A DNA stretch of 64,000 bases from Myxococcus fulvus (GCF_900111765.1 NZ_FOIB01000011.1:186001-250000); one strand, 5' to 3'; positions 18,495 through 31,510 are shown, counted from the stretch's first letter. Notes: generated by a model from the letters alone, not told the origin. Made by a program: numbers and translations.

Positions 18495-20195
18495 ATGCCC
18501 ACGCAGCAAGCCAACCCGAGCGTCAACCTCAACCTCGTCCTGGACCAGGTCGCCAAGGACAAGGGCATCGACCGGGCTGTGCTGATTGCCACCCTCGAGG
18601 ATGCGATGAAGACCGCGGCCAAGAAGCACTTTGGCCAGGACCGCAACCTCGAGGCCAAGTACGACCCCGAGAAGGGCGTGGTGGAGCTGTTCCAGGCCAT
18701 CACCGTGGTGGAGGAGATCACCGACCCCGTGCAGGCGGTGAATCAGATCACCCTCGGTGAGTCCCACAAGAAGGGCATGGAGGTGGAGCCCGGCGACGAG
18801 CTCGTCTTCCAGATCTTCTACCGGGACGAGGACGCCAACGAGGCCAAGGCCCAGGACGACCAGTACGGCGACATCCTGCGCCTGAAGACCTTCCGCCGCG
18901 GCTTCGGCCGCATCGCCGCGCAGACGGCCAAGCAGGTCATCCTGCAGCGCACCCGCGACGCCGAGCGCGAGAACGTCTTCAACGAATACAAGGACCGCAA
19001 GAACGAGATCGTCACGGGCATCGCCCGCCGGTTCGAGCGCGGCAACATCATCGTGGACCTGGGCCGCGCGGAGGCCGTCCTGCCGGTGCGCGAGCAGGTC
19101 CCGCGTGAGACGTACCGCCCGGGCGACCGCGTCCAGGCCTACGTGCTGGACGTGCTGCGCGAGTCCAAGGGCCCGCAGATCGTCCTGTCCCGCGCGTCCG
19201 TGAACCTGCTCACCAAGCTGTTCGAGATGGAGGTGCCCGAAATCGCCGAGGGCATCGTCGTCATCGAGGCCGCCGCGCGCGAGCCGGGTGGCCGCGCGAA
19301 GATCGCCGTCTCCAGCCGGGACTCCGACGTGGACCCGGTGGGCGCGTGCGTGGGCATGAAGGGCAGCCGCGTGCAGGCGGTGGTGCAGGAGCTGCGCGGG
19401 GAGAAGATCGACATCGTCCCGTACGACGAGGACCCGGCGCGCTTCGTGTGCTCGGCCCTGGCCCCCGCGGAGGTCAGCCGCGTCATCATCGACGAGGCCA
19501 ACCACGCCATGGAGCTCATCGTCCCGGACGACCAGCTCAGCCTGGCCATCGGCCGGCGCGGCCAGAACGTGCGCCTGGCGGCCCAGCTGACGGGCTGGAA
19601 GCTGGACATCAACAGCGAGAGCCGCGTGCGGGAGATGCGCGAGTTCGCCAACCGCTCGCTCGGCGCGCTACCGGGCGTCAACGAGATGCTGGTGGAGACG
19701 CTCTACGCGCACGGCTTCCGCCAGGCCCGGGACGTGGCCGAGGCCAACGCGGAGATGCTGGCGCAGATCCCCGGCGTGGACCCCGCCCGCGTGCCCTCCA
19801 TGCAGGAGGCCGCCCGGAAGCGGATGGTCGAAGACCAGGCGGAGCTGTCCCGCATGGATTATGAAAGGGAGCAGGCCCGCATCGCCGAGGCGCGCCGCCA
19901 CCCCGACGAGCTGAACCAGTCCGAGCGGATGGCGCGCGTGCGCGGCGTTGGCGAGAAGACCATCGAGCAGCTGCAGTCGTCCGGCTACCGCACGGTGGAG
20001 GACATCGCCAACGAGAAGGACCTCGCGAAGCTGGGCGACGTCCCGGGTGTGGGCATCAAGAAGGCCCGCCAGCTCAAGAGCGCGGCGGAGAACTACCTTG
20101 TGGAGGAGGCCAAGCTGCGCGCGGAGCTGAACGCCGAGCGCGGTATTTCGGCGGCGACCCTGGACGGTGGCGCGGAAGCCACCAAGTCGCCGTAA
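18495..20195 (+). CDS. nusA: Transcription termination/antitermination factor NusA
   Basis: 566 aa with the standard order: N-terminal RNA polymerase-binding domain ([20 protein letters not shown]), S1 domain (about 125-200), two KH domains ([38 protein letters not shown]) and C-terminal helix-hairpin-helix acidic repeats ([32 protein letters not shown]). Modulates pausing, termination and antitermination. Located 60 bp after rimP in the conserved bacterial order. Confidence 0.97.
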   Translation: MPTQQANPSVNLNLVLDQVAKDKGIDRAVLIATLEDAMKTAAKKHFGQDRNLEAKYDPEKGVVELFQAITVVEEITDPVQAVNQITLGESHKKGMEVEPGDELVFQIFYRDEDANEAKAQDDQYGDILRLKTFRRGFGRIAAQTAKQVILQRTRDAERENVFNEYKDRKNEIVTGIARRFERGNIIVDLGRAEAVLPVREQVPRETYRPGDRVQAYVLDVLRESKGPQIVLSRASVNLLTKLFEMEVPEIAEGIVVIEAAAREPGGRAKIAVSSRDSDVDPVGACVGMKGSRVQAVVQELRGEKIDIVPYDEDPARFVCSALAPAEVSRVIIDEANHAMELIVPDDQLSLAIGRRGQNVRLAAQLTGWKLDINSESRVREMREFANRSLGALPGVNEMLVETLYAHGFRQARDVAEANAEMLAQIPGVDPARVPSMQEAARKRMVEDQAELSRMDYEREQARIAEARRHPDELNQSERMARVRGVGEKTIEQLQSSGYRTVEDIANEKDLAKLGDVPGVGIKKARQLKSAAENYLVEEAKLRAELNAERGISAATLDGGAEATKSP

Positions 20196-20215
20196 GCTAG
20201 AAGAGGAGAGGGGAC

Positions 20216-20494
20216 GTGGGGCGCCCGACTGGCCGCTCGGAGCCAGCAGCAAGCGCGGAGTCAGGCCCGGTCCGGATGTGCGTCGGATGCGGGTCCAAGC
20301 GACCGCAAGCAGAGCTCACCCGGTTCGTGGTAGGCCCCGGGGGCGCCATCGTGGTGGACAGGGAGCGGCGGCTGCCCGGACGGGGCGCCTACCTGTGCGG
20401 TGTCGGTTGCATGACGGCAGCGCTGAAGCGGAAGGCGTTTGCAAGGGCCTTTCGCGGGAAGGCGGGGTTGTTAGACCCGTCGCAGCTCGGGTAG
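20216..20494 (+). CDS. ylxR: YlxR/RnpM family RNA-binding protein
   Basis: The 92-aa product from GTG carries the YlxR signature MCVGCGSKRPQAELTRFVV, GRGAYLC and LKRKAFARAFRGK. YlxR proteins bind RNA and have been reported to modulate RNase P; they usually lie between nusA and infB, as here. An aggagag-type ribosome site lies about 8 bp upstream of the GTG. The 137 bp between its stop and infB includes no recognisable gene. Confidence 0.93.
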   Translation: MGRPTGRSEPAASAESGPVRMCVGCGSKRPQAELTRFVVGPGGAIVVDRERRLPGRGAYLCGVGCMTAALKRKAFARAFRGKAGLLDPSQLG

Positions 20495-20631
20495 GCAGAG
20501 CAGCCTGCGCCATGAGGGCGGAGGGGTGTTGGGGGGGAGTGGGTGTTAAGGACCACTCGCACACATTTTCGGGTTTGAGCTAGGGTGCTGCGCCCCGGAG
20601 TCGCCGGGTGCGGCAGGCCAACAAGGGCAAT

Positions 20632-23600
20632 ATGTCGAAGAAGCGCGTCCACGAAATCGCCAAGGAGCTCAAGGGCCACGGCATTGAGCTCGACAACAAG
20701 GAGGTCGTAAACGAGCTGTCCGCGCTCGGGTACGACGTCAAGAGCCATTCGTCCTCCCTCGATGACGACCAGGCGACCGCCGCCGTCCAGAAGATTTTGG
20801 ACAAGCGCAAGCCGAAGCAGGCCGCGCCCCCCGTGACGGCGAAGGGGTTCGTGGTGCGCCGCAAGGTGGGCCCCCCCGCCGGCGCGTCGGGTGACGCGGG
20901 CATGGAGTCCCAGTCCGCCGATGCCGGGTACGAGGGTGTGCCCGAATCGGCGCCCGAGGCTCCGCCCCAGGCCGTCAGCCACACCATCGAAGCGGCCCCG
21001 CCGACCGTCGAGGAGCCCCCTCGCCACGTCGAGCCGCCCGCGCCCGCCGTCGAGTCGGCTCCCGCCCCTGTGGCGGAGTCGGCCCCCGTCGCCGCCGCGC
21101 CCGTGACCCCGCCCGCCTCCACGGTGGCCGAGTCGCCCGCGCCCGTCGCACCCCCTGTCGCAGCCGAGGCCCCCAAGGCCCCGGTCGAGGCGCCTCGCGC
21201 GCCTGTCGCCCCTCCCGCTGCCGCCGCGCAGCCTCGTCCCCCTTCTCAGGAGAGTACCCACTTGCCCCAACCCCCTCCGCGCTCGCCGGTTCCGCCGACT
21301 GTCCGGACGCCTTCTTCCCCGTCTTCGTCCGCGACCGTCGTGTCCCGAGGCCCCGCGCCGGGCTACGGGCAGCGGAGCGGTCCTCCGGGCAATCGCCCGG
21401 GTGGCCCCGGTGGTCCGGGTGGACGTCCCGGTGGTCCGGGCGGTCCGGGTGGACGTCCCGGTGGTCCGGGCGGTCCGGGTGGCGGGCGTCCGGGTGGTCC
21501 TGGCGGCCAGGGTGGTCGTCCGGGCGGTCCGGGTGGGCGTCCGAGCTATCCGTCGTACCAGGGCCAGGGCGCGCGTCCCGGCCAGGGTCCGGTGCGGCCC
21601 AGCACGTCTCCGTCCGCGCAGGCCTCGGCCGGCGGCACTGCGGCGCCGCAGGGTCCCACCATCATGGTGGGCGGTGTTCCCCACGCGCAGGTGACCCCCA
21701 CGGGTGGCCAGGCGCGGCCCACGGCCACGCAGGCCGTCGTCATCTCGCGCCCGCTCATCCAGGTGCGGCGCGTGACGCCCACTGCGGGTCAGGCCAAGCA
21801 GTACCCCATGGCGCCGGGCCGCGCGGGCATCCCCGAGCGGCGTGAGTACAAGGTGGTCCCGGACCACCTGGGCCGTGGCCGCGAGCTGGTGGACGTCTCC
21901 AAGAACAAGGAGCGTGGCCAGCGCAAGCGCACCAGTGGCGATACGACCAGCGTGTCCAAGCAGGAACTGACGGACATGGTCTGGGGCCGCGTCACCATCC
22001 CCATCCGTGGCAAGAAGCGCAAGCCCACGAAGAAGGGCGCCAAGACGCAGATCACCCAGATGGCCGAGGAGAAGAAGGTCATCAAGCTGCAGGAGGGCAT
22101 CTCGGTGTCCGACCTGGGCCAGCGCATGGGTGTGCGCACCCCGGAGATCATCAAGAAGCTGATGAGCCAGGGGAAGATGGCCACGGCGAACCAGATGGTG
22201 GACGCCGACACCGCGGAGCTCCTCGCCACCGACTACGGGTGGAAGGTCGTGCGCGTGGGCTTCGAGGTGGAGGACTACCTGCCCGAGGTGGAGGCCCGTC
22301 CCGAGGACGAGCGTCCGCGGCCGCCGGTCGTCACCATCATGGGCCACGTCGACCACGGCAAGACGAGCCTCCTGGACGCCATCCGCAGCGCCAACGTGGC
22401 GTCGGGCGAGGCGGGCGGCATCACCCAGCACATCGGCGCGTACAGCATCACCACCGCGCGCGGTGACGTCACCTTCCTGGATACCCCGGGTCACGAGGCC
22501 TTCACGTCCATGCGCGCCCGCGGCGCCAACGTGACGGACATCGTGGTGCTGGTGGTGGCCGCCGACGACGGCGTGATGCCGCAGACGGTGGAGGCCATCA
22601 AGCACGCGAAGGCGGCCGAGGTGCCCATCGTCGTCGCCATCAACAAGATGGACGTGCCGGGCGCCAACCCGGACCGCGTGAAGAAGGACCTGGCCAACCA
22701 CGAGCTCACCCCGGAAGAGTGGGGCGGCGACACCATCATGGTGCCCGTGTCGGCCAAGACGAAGCAGAACCTGGACCTGCTGCTGGAGAACCTGGCGCTG
22801 CAGGCCGAGGTCCTCGAGCTCACGTCCAACCCGAACCGTCCGTCGGTCGGCGCCATCATCGAGGCCAAGCTGGACCGCGGCCGTGGCCCGGTGGCCACGG
22901 TGCTGGTGCAGGAGGGCACGCTCAAGCTGGGCGACGCCGTCGTCACCGGCTCGCACTACGGCCGGGTCCGCGCGATGAACAACAGCCGCGGCGAGCAGGT
23001 GAAGGAAGTCAAGCCGGGCTACTGCGCGGAGGTCATCGGCCTGTCCGGTGTCCCCAGCGCGGGCGACGCCATCAACGTGGTGGCGGACGAGAAGGCGGCC
23101 AAGCAGATCGCCGAGCACCGCAACATGAAGGAGCGGCAGACCGAGCTGTCCAAGGTCAGCCGCGAGTCCCTGGAGCAGCTGTTCGCCAAGACGAAGGCGG
23201 GCGGTGGACCCAAGGAGCTGCGCGTCGTCATCAAGGCGGACGTGCAGGGCTCGGCAGAGGCCGTCAAGCAGGCGGTCCAGAAGCTGTCCACGCACAAGGT
23301 CAAGGTGGAGATCGTCCACACGGGCGTGGGCGCCATCACCGAGGGCGACGTGATGCGGGCGGCCGCCTCCAAGGGCGTGGTGCTCGGCTTCAACGTGAAC
23401 CCGGAGTCCGGCGCGGAGGCCGCGGCCAAGGCGCAGGAAGTCACCCTGCAGAGCTACTCCATCATCTACGAGCTCATCGACGGGGTGCGCTCGCAGATGG
23501 AGGGCCTGCTGGAGCCCATCCGCACGGAGAAGAAGCTGGGCCGCGCGGAGGTCCGCAACACCTTCAACGTCCCCCGCCTGGGCACCATCGCCGGCGCGGC

Positions 23601-23826
23601 GGTGCTGGATGGTGTGATGAAGCGCGGCGCCTTCGTTCGCCTCATGCGCGAGAACAAGCAGCTGTTCTCCGGCAAGATGGCGTCGCTGCGTCGCTTCAAG
23701 GACGACGTCAAGGAGGTCGCGCAGGGCTTCGAGTGCGGTATCGGCATCGAGAGCTTCAACGACCTCAAGGCCGGCGACATCATCGAGGCCTACGAGATCG
23801 AGGAGACCCGGCAGAGCCTCACCTAG
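20632..23826 (+). CDS. infB: Translation initiation factor IF-2 with long Pro/Ala- and Gly-rich N-terminus
   Basis: I prefer the ATG at 20632 ([20 protein letters not shown]) over an in-frame GTG at 20608, because it starts directly at the conserved IF2N subdomain. A long Ala/Pro/Val/Glu-rich stretch and a Gly/Pro/Arg-rich tract (about 255-310) follow. Then come a second IF2N motif ([20 protein letters not shown]) and the GTPase domain: G1 GHVDHGKT at about 571, G3 DTPGH, G4 NKMD. Domains II-IV follow to the C-terminus. IF-2 recruits initiator tRNA and promotes subunit joining. The unusual N-terminus is typical of myxobacteria. Confidence 0.97.
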   Translation: MSKKRVHEIAKELKGHGIELDNKEVVNELSALGYDVKSHSSSLDDDQATAAVQKILDKRKPKQAAPPVTAKGFVVRRKVGPPAGASGDAGMESQSADAGYEGVPESAPEAPPQAVSHTIEAAPPTVEEPPRHVEPPAPAVESAPAPVAESAPVAAAPVTPPASTVAESPAPVAPPVAAEAPKAPVEAPRAPVAPPAAAAQPRPPSQESTHLPQPPPRSPVPPTVRTPSSPSSSATVVSRGPAPGYGQRSGPPGNRPGGPGGPGGRPGGPGGPGGRPGGPGGPGGGRPGGPGGQGGRPGGPGGRPSYPSYQGQGARPGQGPVRPSTSPSAQASAGGTAAPQGPTIMVGGVPHAQVTPTGGQARPTATQAVVISRPLIQVRRVTPTAGQAKQYPMAPGRAGIPERREYKVVPDHLGRGRELVDVSKNKERGQRKRTSGDTTSVSKQELTDMVWGRVTIPIRGKKRKPTKKGAKTQITQMAEEKKVIKLQEGISVSDLGQRMGVRTPEIIKKLMSQGKMATANQMVDADTAELLATDYGWKVVRVGFEVEDYLPEVEARPEDERPRPPVVTIMGHVDHGKTSLLDAIRSANVASGEAGGITQHIGAYSITTARGDVTFLDTPGHEAFTSMRARGANVTDIVVLVVAADDGVMPQTVEAIKHAKAAEVPIVVAINKMDVPGANPDRVKKDLANHELTPEEWGGDTIMVPVSAKTKQNLDLLLENLALQAEVLELTSNPNRPSVGAIIEAKLDRGRGPVATVLVQEGTLKLGDAVVTGSHYGRVRAMNNSRGEQVKEVKPGYCAEVIGLSGVPSAGDAINVVADEKAAKQIAEHRNMKERQTELSKVSRESLEQLFAKTKAGGGPKELRVVIKADVQGSAEAVKQAVQKLSTHKVKVEIVHTGVGAITEGDVMRAAASKGVVLGFNVNPESGAEAAAKAQEVTLQSYSIIYELIDGVRSQMEGLLEPIRTEKKLGRAEVRNTFNVPRLGTIAGAAVLDGVMKRGAFVRLMRENKQLFSGKMASLRRFKDDVKEVAQGFECGIGIESFNDLKAGDIIEAYEIEETRQSLT
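21421..21480 (+). repeat. Perfect 30-bp tandem duplication in infB
   Basis: Bases 21421-21450 and 21451-21480 are identical (each begins ggacgtcccggtggtccggg). They encode the ten-residue unit [10 protein letters not shown] twice. Shorter ggtccgggtgg-type units extend the tract from about 21397 to 21540. This is a slippage-prone segment in a low-complexity part of IF-2. Confidence 0.9.
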
Positions 23827-23937
23827 TCGTCGCTCGACCGAGTCCTCTTCGCCTCCGGGATGGCCCCACCTTCCCGGAATGGTTTCGCCCGGGAGACCTC
23901 GCGACTTCGCGGGGTCTTCCGAGGCCGGGGGATTGGC

Positions 23938-24555
23938 ATGTTCGTGGGTGTCGCACGTCTGACCCTCCAGATTCCGGAGAGCGGCTCGCTGAAGTCCAAG
24001 CGGCAGGTGCTCCGCCGGGTGATGGACCGGGTGAAGGTCCGCTTCAACGTGGCCATGGCGGAGGTGGAGGACCAGGACCTCTGGCAGAAGGCCACGCTCG
24101 CTCTGTCGGTGGTGGGCAACGAGCGCCGCCACGTGGACGAGCAGCTCGAGAAGGTCATCCACTTCATCGAGGAGATGTACGTCGCCCCGCTGATGTCGCG
24201 GGAGACGGAGATACTCGCCTTCGGAGACCAGCTCTTCGCGGGAGGCCCTTCGCAGGCCTCCTCGCTCGGGGCGAAGTCCGCGCGGCAGGTGTTGGACGAG
24301 GAGGACGAGGCGCTGTCTCCGGAGGAGGCGGCGGCCGAGTCGGAAGCGGCGATTGCCCGCTTCCTCAGGGGTGAGCGGGCTTCGTTGGCGGAAGCCGAGG
24401 GACTGGGAGATTGGGAGCGCCGTCATGACGGCGACAACGACGGTGGCCCCGGTACGGGCCGCCCGTCTCCGTCGGGCGGTGGACGGATGACGCTGGACGA
24501 GGCACGGGCTCGCGCCCGCGCCCTGCGCAACCCGCGAGACTGGGAGAAGAAATGA
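23938..24555 (+). CDS. DUF503 (YlxP-like) protein with C-terminal extension
   Basis: Residues 1-95 match the DUF503 family: [20 protein letters not shown], then [20 protein letters not shown] and [16 protein letters not shown]. Family members are about 95 aa and sit between infB and rbfA in many bacteria; their function is unresolved. Here about 110 acidic and Arg/Gly-rich residues are added at the C-terminus, ending [14 protein letters not shown]. The stop overlaps the rbfA start by 4 bp (ATGA), so translation is probably coupled. Confidence 0.88.
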   Translation: MFVGVARLTLQIPESGSLKSKRQVLRRVMDRVKVRFNVAMAEVEDQDLWQKATLALSVVGNERRHVDEQLEKVIHFIEEMYVAPLMSRETEILAFGDQLFAGGPSQASSLGAKSARQVLDEEDEALSPEEAAAESEAAIARFLRGERASLAEAEGLGDWERRHDGDNDGGPGTGRPSPSGGGRMTLDEARARARALRNPRDWEKK

Positions 24556-24911
24556 CGACGCATTCCCGACCTGAGCGAGTGGGGCAGGAAATCCAGGCGG
24601 CGCTGGGGGCCTTGCTGGCCCGCGGCGAGCTGCGCGACCCCCGCATCGGCTTCATCACGATTACGGGCGTGAAGGTCTCCCCGGACCTGCGCGTGGCCCG
24701 TGTCTTCTATTCGATGATGGGCACGGCGGAGGAGCGCTCCGAGACGCAGAAGGGGCTGGAGGCGGCCAAGGGCTTCGTGCGCCGCGCCGTCACCGAGGCC
24801 GTCAACCTGCGGGTGTCGCCCGAGGTCTTCTTCTCGTTCGACGAGTCCGTCGGCGAGGGGGACAAGATCGACCGTCTGCTGCGCGAGGTCCGGAGCAAGG
24901 AAGGCTGGTAG
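24552..24911 (+). CDS. rbfA: Ribosome-binding factor A (RbfA)
   Basis: Cold-shock-associated 30S maturation factor. The 119-aa product has the KH-like fold signatures [40 protein letters not shown] and ARVFYSMMG. The start overlaps the preceding stop (ATGA). truB begins 32 bp downstream. Confidence 0.95.
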   Translation: MTTHSRPERVGQEIQAALGALLARGELRDPRIGFITITGVKVSPDLRVARVFYSMMGTAEERSETQKGLEAAKGFVRRAVTEAVNLRVSPEVFFSFDESVGEGDKIDRLLREVRSKEGW

Positions 24912-24943
24912 TTCTGGCGCCAGCCCCACAATATTGACCGGAC

Positions 24944-25816
24944 ATGGACGGCGTCCTCGTCATCGACAAGCCCACAGGCCCCACGTCTTTCGACGTGGTG
25001 CGGCAGGTGCGTTCGCTGCTCAAGCTGAAGAAGGTGGGCCACACGGGGACATTGGACCCCATGGCCACCGGGGTGCTGCCCCTGTGTCTGGGGGAGGCCA
25101 CCAAGGTGGCGGGCTTCATCACCGAGGGCGACAAGGCCTACGACGCCACGGTGCGGCTGGGCGCGGAGACGGACACCCAGGACGCCGAAGGCCAGGTGAC
25201 GGCCCGGGCGCCGGTGCCCGCGCTGACGCCCGCGCTGCTGGAGGCCGCGCTCGCGCGCTTCCGGGGGCCCTTCGAGCAGGTGCCGCCCATGTATTCGGCG
25301 GTGAAGGTGGCCGGCAAGCGGCTGTACGAGCTGGCCCGCGCGGGTGAGGAGGTGGAGCGCGCCGCGCGGCAGGTGACGGTGTACGAGCTGGTGCTGCGCG
25401 ACTTCTCCGCGGACCGGCTCCACTTGTCCGTGCGCTGCTCCAAGGGCTTCTTCGTGCGCACCCTGGCCTTCGATCTGGGCCGCGCGCTGGGCTGCGGTGC
25501 GCACCTGGAAGCGCTGCGTCGCACCTCCAGTGGCCCCTTCACGCTGGCGCGGGCGCTGCCCCTGACGGACGTGGCGTCCCTGGCGAAGGAGGGCCTCCTG
25601 GCCCAGCGGCTGGTGTCGCTCTCCGACGCGCTGGTGGACATGCCCGAGGTGCGGGTGAACGCGGACGAGGCGCGCCGTGTCTCCCACGGCGTCCCGGTGG
25701 AGGTCCCCGCCTCGCTCAAGCCCGGGCGCGTGCGGGTGATGGGCCCGGACGGTGCGCTGCTCGCCGTGGCCGAGGGCGTGGCCGGCCGGCTTCGCTACCT
25801 GCGGGTGCTCGTCTAG
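24944..25816 (+). CDS. truB: tRNA pseudouridine(55) synthase TruB
   Basis: Isomerises U55 in the T-loop of tRNAs. The N-terminus MDGVLVIDKPTGPTSFDVV and the catalytic motif GHTGTLDPMATGVLP (nucleophile D38) are canonical, as are the later YSAVKVAGKRLYELAR and VRCSKGFFVRTLAFDLG motifs. At 290 aa it includes a short C-terminal PUA-like domain. Part of the nusA-infB-rbfA-truB order shared by many bacteria. Confidence 0.96.
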   Translation: MDGVLVIDKPTGPTSFDVVRQVRSLLKLKKVGHTGTLDPMATGVLPLCLGEATKVAGFITEGDKAYDATVRLGAETDTQDAEGQVTARAPVPALTPALLEAALARFRGPFEQVPPMYSAVKVAGKRLYELARAGEEVERAARQVTVYELVLRDFSADRLHLSVRCSKGFFVRTLAFDLGRALGCGAHLEALRRTSSGPFTLARALPLTDVASLAKEGLLAQRLVSLSDALVDMPEVRVNADEARRVSHGVPVEVPASLKPGRVRVMGPDGALLAVAEGVAGRLRYLRVLV

Positions 25817-25888
25817 GCGCCCGTTGCCCCGGGTTGTGCGTCTTCTCACGCTCCCAGGGCTGGGGAGCGCACGGGCAGGCGTCCAAGG

Positions 25889-25917
25889 TTGACCCTGGGT
25901 AGGGTGAAGCTTATAAG
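25889..25917 (+). promoter_or_regulatory. Sigma-70-type promoter upstream of rpsO
   Basis: TTGACC at 25889-25894 and TATAAG at 25912-25917 are separated by 17 bp, close to the housekeeping consensus. Transcription would start near 25924, leaving a leader of about 100 nt before rpsO. It would give rpsO expression independent of the upstream nusA-truB message. Confidence 0.7.
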
Positions 25918-26026
25918 CCCCCCGCTCGTTAGAAGCATGAGCATGAGACCCGGTCTGTACCCCTCCGCGGACCTGGGTGACTCAAGTGGTATCCACGCCG
26001 GAGCGGGACAGAAGGACGAGAATCAC

Positions 26027-26296
26027 ATGTCGCTGCATCAGGAGCGCAAGTCGGAGCTGGTGACGAAGTTCAGGACCCACGAGTCTGACACGGGGTCCCC
26101 CGAGGTGCAGGTGGCGCTGCTGTCCGAGCGCATCAACATGCTCACCGAGCACTTCAAGACGCACAAGAAGGACCACCACTCCCGCCGCGGTCTGCTGAAG
26201 CTGGTCGGTCAGCGTCGTCGGCTTCTGGACTACCTGAAGTCGAAGGACGTCACCCGGTACAAGAAGCTCATCGAGGGCCTCGGCATCCGCAAGTAG
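26027..26296 (+). CDS. rpsO: 30S ribosomal protein S15
   Basis: 89 aa from the ATG at 26027 ([20 protein letters not shown]), standard S15 length. Conserved [20 protein letters not shown] and [20 protein letters not shown] are present. S15 binds the central domain of 16S rRNA. In-frame upstream starts exist, but S15 proteins begin at this position. A good promoter lies about 110 bp upstream and a GC-rich hairpin follows the stop. The rpsO-pnp order is the widespread one. Confidence 0.97.
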   Translation: MSLHQERKSELVTKFRTHESDTGSPEVQVALLSERINMLTEHFKTHKKDHHSRRGLLKLVGQRRRLLDYLKSKDVTRYKKLIEGLGIRK

Positions 26297-26313
26297 GCAT
26301 CTCGGCAGCAAAC

Positions 26314-26346
26314 GGGGCGCTGGTTGAACCAGCGCCCCGCGCGTTT
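26314..26346 (+). terminator. Hairpin after rpsO
   Basis: A 10-bp perfect stem GGGGCGCTGG / CCAGCGCCCC (26314-26323 and 26329-26338) with a TTGAA loop, followed by gcgcgtttt. The T-tract is short and offset, so it may be a weak terminator or an RNA processing/stability element between rpsO and pnp. Confidence 0.6.
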
Positions 26347-26672
26347 TGAGAAGGACGAAGCAGTTTCGAGTCGCGGTGGGTGGTGGCGGGCGAGGGAGTG
26401 GTGCCGTCGGAGGTTTTGGTTTCCGTTCGGACCGGCTGACCTGGGGTGTGAGGTCGGCCGGTGCGGTCAGGGATCAAAAGTTCCGAGACATCCCTCCGGC
26501 GCTCCGCAAGCGCCCTTCCGCAGTACAGGCTGGCGGTTGCCTGTCATGTGCCTTTTCGGGCCTTGGCGACCGCTCATACACCCCGAGGGCCCTCCCGGGG
26601 TGCCGGGTCCATTGGCAGCGGACCGGGTGCGTGCGGTGGGGTCCTCGCCCGAAGAAATATCGAGGCAAGGAC
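26347..26672 (+). other. Non-coding pnp leader
   Basis: 326 bp without a credible gene between the rpsO hairpin and the pnp start. The pnp frame is open through it, but the translation is not PNPase-like, so it is an untranslated leader. A GC-rich imperfect hairpin (ccccgaggg...ccctcccgggg, about 26581-26602) lies 70 bp before pnp. PNPase leaders are often processed by RNase III and autoregulated; that is knowledge from other bacteria, not shown here. I see no convincing promoter. Confidence 0.5.
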
Positions 26673-28841
<2,169 letters not shown>

Positions 28842-28888
28842 TGCCCCTGGGCACCCGGGCCCGCTCGTAGGGCCTCCGGGCAGCCTCG

Positions 28889-28930
28889 CACCCCCTTCCG
28901 CCACCTGCGCGGGAGGGGGTGTTTTCGTTT
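28889..28930 (+). terminator. Rho-independent terminator after pnp
   Basis: Stem CACCCCCTTCC (28889-28899) pairs with GGGAGGGGGTG (28911-28921) with one G-T pair, followed by ttttcgttt. It lies 47 bp after the pnp stop and probably ends the operon that began with rimP. Confidence 0.8.
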
Positions 28931-28965
28931 CCGGGGAGACTGGCTTAGACCTGGACGGGGGGCGC

Positions 28966-29793
28966 GTGCGTTGGAGGTGCGAGCCCCGCTTCCCGGAGGC
29001 CCGGTTGCCGCCTGCTCCACCGCCCAGCTCCACTGGATTCGTCACCGACGTTTCGCGTCTGCTGGGAGGCTTCCGGTGGGCGTTCATGCCGCTGGGGCTG
29101 CTCGCGCTCGTCGCGGTGGGCGTGCACGCGGCGGCGGACACGCTGGATGACCGGCTCTTGTCGCTGGTGGACCGCGCGGACGCGGCCTTCGACGGAGTGG
29201 TGGGCCGCCATGATTTGACGGCGCCCATGGTGGAGTGGGTGTCGCTGGAGCTGCGCACGGAGATCGCGCGGGCCCTGGCCCTCCTGTGGGAGCTGGCCGC
29301 GGACCTGGTGCTGGCGCTGCCCGCGCTGGGCTACCGCGAGGCGGCGGCCGCGAAGCCCGCGGAGGCGTGGCGCGTGGCGCTGGAGGGAAAGCAAACTCAA
29401 CCCTCGTGGCGCGCGTTGTGGCGGCGGTGTCTGCGTCAGCCCACGCCCATGCGGTGGCTCCGGCCCTTGTCCACGGCGGCGGTGGTGGTGGCGGGCGCGT
29501 GCACGGTGGCGCGGCTCCTCCAGGGCACGGTGTACCTGTCCTGGCGCGAGCTGATGGGCGACCGCGTGGCGGACTGGGGCGCTCGCGGACTGGCGCTCGC
29601 GGTGCTCGTGGGGGTGCTGGCCACGCTGGGCTGGCGCGCGGTGCTGCGAAACCTCCAACACGCGGACGAGGCCTGCGCGAGCGTGTCCGGACGCAAGGCC
29701 TTCACCCGGGGCCTGCTGGGGTGCGCGGTGGTGGCGCCACTGGCGGTGGCCGCGGTGCTGGACGCCTCTCCACTGCTGTCCTTCCTTCGCTAG
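28966..29793 (+). CDS. Hypothetical membrane protein
   Basis: 275 residues from the GTG at 28966; the start is uncertain, since the first about 40 residues are low-complexity and a later start would be possible. At least three hydrophobic helices are visible: near 40-57 ([17 protein letters not shown]), about 165-182 ([17 protein letters not shown]) and about 208-225 ([17 protein letters not shown]), with another at the C-terminus ([17 protein letters not shown]). No family recognised. The next gene, an M23 peptidase, starts 9 bp downstream, so the two are probably cotranscribed and may act together at the envelope. Confidence 0.7.
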   Translation: MRWRCEPRFPEARLPPAPPPSSTGFVTDVSRLLGGFRWAFMPLGLLALVAVGVHAAADTLDDRLLSLVDRADAAFDGVVGRHDLTAPMVEWVSLELRTEIARALALLWELAADLVLALPALGYREAAAAKPAEAWRVALEGKQTQPSWRALWRRCLRQPTPMRWLRPLSTAAVVVAGACTVARLLQGTVYLSWRELMGDRVADWGARGLALAVLVGVLATLGWRAVLRNLQHADEACASVSGRKAFTRGLLGCAVVAPLAVAAVLDASPLLSFLR

Positions 29794-29802
29794 GGGCCCG
29801 TC

Positions 29803-30813
29803 ATGTTTCCGCGCCAGGCCCGAGGACTGCTGGACTTCGTGATGGCGGTGCTGTGCGTATGGACGGCGTACCACCACACGCCCGCGGGCGCGCTGGTGCG
29901 CAAGGCCTCCGCGTGGGCCTTCTCCACGAAGAGCACCGCCCGCCCGCTGCTCGCGTACTACGACGGCGTGACGGGCACCTCGCTGGCGGCGCCCGTGCTC
30001 GCGCCCGAAATCTCCATCGTGCGCCCGCTGACGGACGCCGAGGCCCTGGCGTGGGGCACGCACCTGGCGCTGAAGGGCCTGGATGCGCGGGCGCGCGAGC
30101 CCTCGGCGGCGCTGGCCCAGGAACTGGGCATCCCGATGACGACGCTGTTGGACCCGGTGGAGGGCCCTCGCGCCGCGCGCAGGCTGCACGCGGCGCTGGC
30201 GGGGGACTTCCCCCTGGAGGAGGCGCGGCTCGCCGCCCTCTTCGTCGGCCGCGTCCCCGCGCGCTATGCCGTGGAGCGCGTGGCGGCGGAGGGGAGCACT
30301 CCGACGCTGGAGGCGCTGAACCGTCAGTTGCCGCCGGGCTTCGAGGGTGCGTCCGTCGGCGCGGCGCAGGCGCTCGCTCTGTCCACGACGTTCGGCCTGG
30401 GCTGGCCCGTGTACGAGAGCGCCCGCGTGACGAGCCCCTTCGGCGAGCGCCACCACCCGGTGCTGGGCACCCGGAAGATGCACACGGGCGTGGACCTGGG
30501 CGTGCCCGTCGGCACGGAGGTCTTGGCGGTGGCCGAGGCCGTGGTGCGGCGGGCGAGCGAGGACGCGGTGAACGGCCGCGTCCTCGTCCTGGACCACGGG
30601 CGCGGCGTGACGACGGCGTACTGCCACAACTCGGAGCTGCTGGTGCGGGTGGGCGAGAAGGTGACGCGGGGGCAGCTCATCGCCCGCTCCGGCAACACCG
30701 GGCGCTCCACCGGGCCTCATCTGCACTATCAGCTCGAGCTGGCCTCCCGGCCCATGGACCCGCTCAAGTTCCGCGCCACGGTGCGCGCCATGTCCCAGGA
30801 CACCGCGCCCTGA
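29803..30813 (+). CDS. M23 family (LytM-type) metallopeptidase
   Basis: 336 aa with a hydrophobic N-terminal anchor or signal ([16 protein letters not shown]) and a C-terminal LytM/M23 domain (about 205-325). Zinc ligands are visible in [12 protein letters not shown] (HxxxD) and HLHYQLEL (HxH), and the usual [19 protein letters not shown] entry motif is intact. Family members cleave peptidoglycan cross-links or regulate such cleavage. The central region (about 60-190) has no recognised domain. Located just after a membrane protein gene and before dut. Confidence 0.9.
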   Translation: MFPRQARGLLDFVMAVLCVWTAYHHTPAGALVRKASAWAFSTKSTARPLLAYYDGVTGTSLAAPVLAPEISIVRPLTDAEALAWGTHLALKGLDARAREPSAALAQELGIPMTTLLDPVEGPRAARRLHAALAGDFPLEEARLAALFVGRVPARYAVERVAAEGSTPTLEALNRQLPPGFEGASVGAAQALALSTTFGLGWPVYESARVTSPFGERHHPVLGTRKMHTGVDLGVPVGTEVLAVAEAVVRRASEDAVNGRVLVLDHGRGVTTAYCHNSELLVRVGEKVTRGQLIARSGNTGRSTGPHLHYQLELASRPMDPLKFRATVRAMSQDTAP

Positions 30814-30934
30814 GCGCGTCCGGGACGGGCTTCCGGACCTGGAAGACTGCCCGTGCCTGTCGTCCCTTCCGGGGACAACCCGTGACGTCGGCACGGGAAC
30901 TGGAGACGGGGCAGGGGTGTGGTACATCCGCGCC

Positions 30935-31390
30935 ATGGCCTCGCCCTTGATTGTGCAGGTGCGCCGTGTGCGGGCGCATCCGGAGCCCTTGCCGCTTCCC
31001 CGCTACGAGACGGAGCTCGCCGCCGGGCTGGACCTGCGCGCCGACATCGACGGGGAGCGGGTGCTCCGGCCCCTGGAGCGGATGGCGGTGCCCACGGGGC
31101 TCGCGCTGGGGTTGCCCCCGGGCTACGAGGGGCAGGTGCGGCCCCGCTCGGGGCTGGCGCTGCGCCACGGGGTGACGCTGCTCAACGCGCCCGGGACGGT
31201 GGACGCGGACTACCGGGGCGAGGTGCAGGTCATCCTGGTCAACCTCTCCAGCGAGCCCTTCACCCTGCGTCGGGGCGACCGGGTGGCCCAACTGGTGGTG
31301 GCGCCGGTGACCTCCGTCGGCCTGTCGGAAGTCGAGGTCCTCGACGCGACGGCGCGGGGTGGAAATGGTTTCGGCTCCACCGGCCGCTAG
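30935..31390 (+). CDS. dut: dUTP diphosphatase
   Basis: All five dUTPase motifs are present: AGLDLRAD (1), RPRSGLAL (2), [17 protein letters not shown] (3), [10 protein letters not shown] (4) and the P-loop-like [11 protein letters not shown] (5). The trimeric enzyme hydrolyses dUTP to dUMP, limiting uracil in DNA. I use the ATG at 30935 (151 aa, family length); an in-frame GTG at 30917 would add six residues. Confidence 0.96.
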   Translation: MASPLIVQVRRVRAHPEPLPLPRYETELAAGLDLRADIDGERVLRPLERMAVPTGLALGLPPGYEGQVRPRSGLALRHGVTLLNAPGTVDADYRGEVQVILVNLSSEPFTLRRGDRVAQLVVAPVTSVGLSEVEVLDATARGGNGFGSTGR

Positions 31391-31510
31391 GACGTTCGTC
31401 GGAAGCCTCCGGCATCGTTCCTTGATGACAGGGGAGCGTGCAGAATATGAGGCCTGGACCGCGTCCCCGCCTGCGGTCCTCCCTCGACCGGCCCCTGGAG
31501 TCCGACTGCT

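Noticed and set aside
17739-19505. Upstream extension of the nitrilase frame to 856 codons
   Set aside because: Everything before the ATG at 17738 is antisense to rimP-nusA; the nitrilase family starts at MHLIAAAQ.
21397-21540. CRISPR-like short repeats
   Set aside because: The repeats are contiguous, in frame and encode Gly/Pro/Arg in IF-2; there are no spacers.
20389-24426. 1345-codon minus-strand frame opposite infB
   Set aside because: Mirror of the IF-2 coding sequence; repetitive His/Arg/Leu composition and no ribosome site.
31422-31449. Candidate promoter TTGATG / AATATG before the kinase-FGE gene
   Set aside because: Only three of six -10 positions match the consensus; not convincing enough to annotate.
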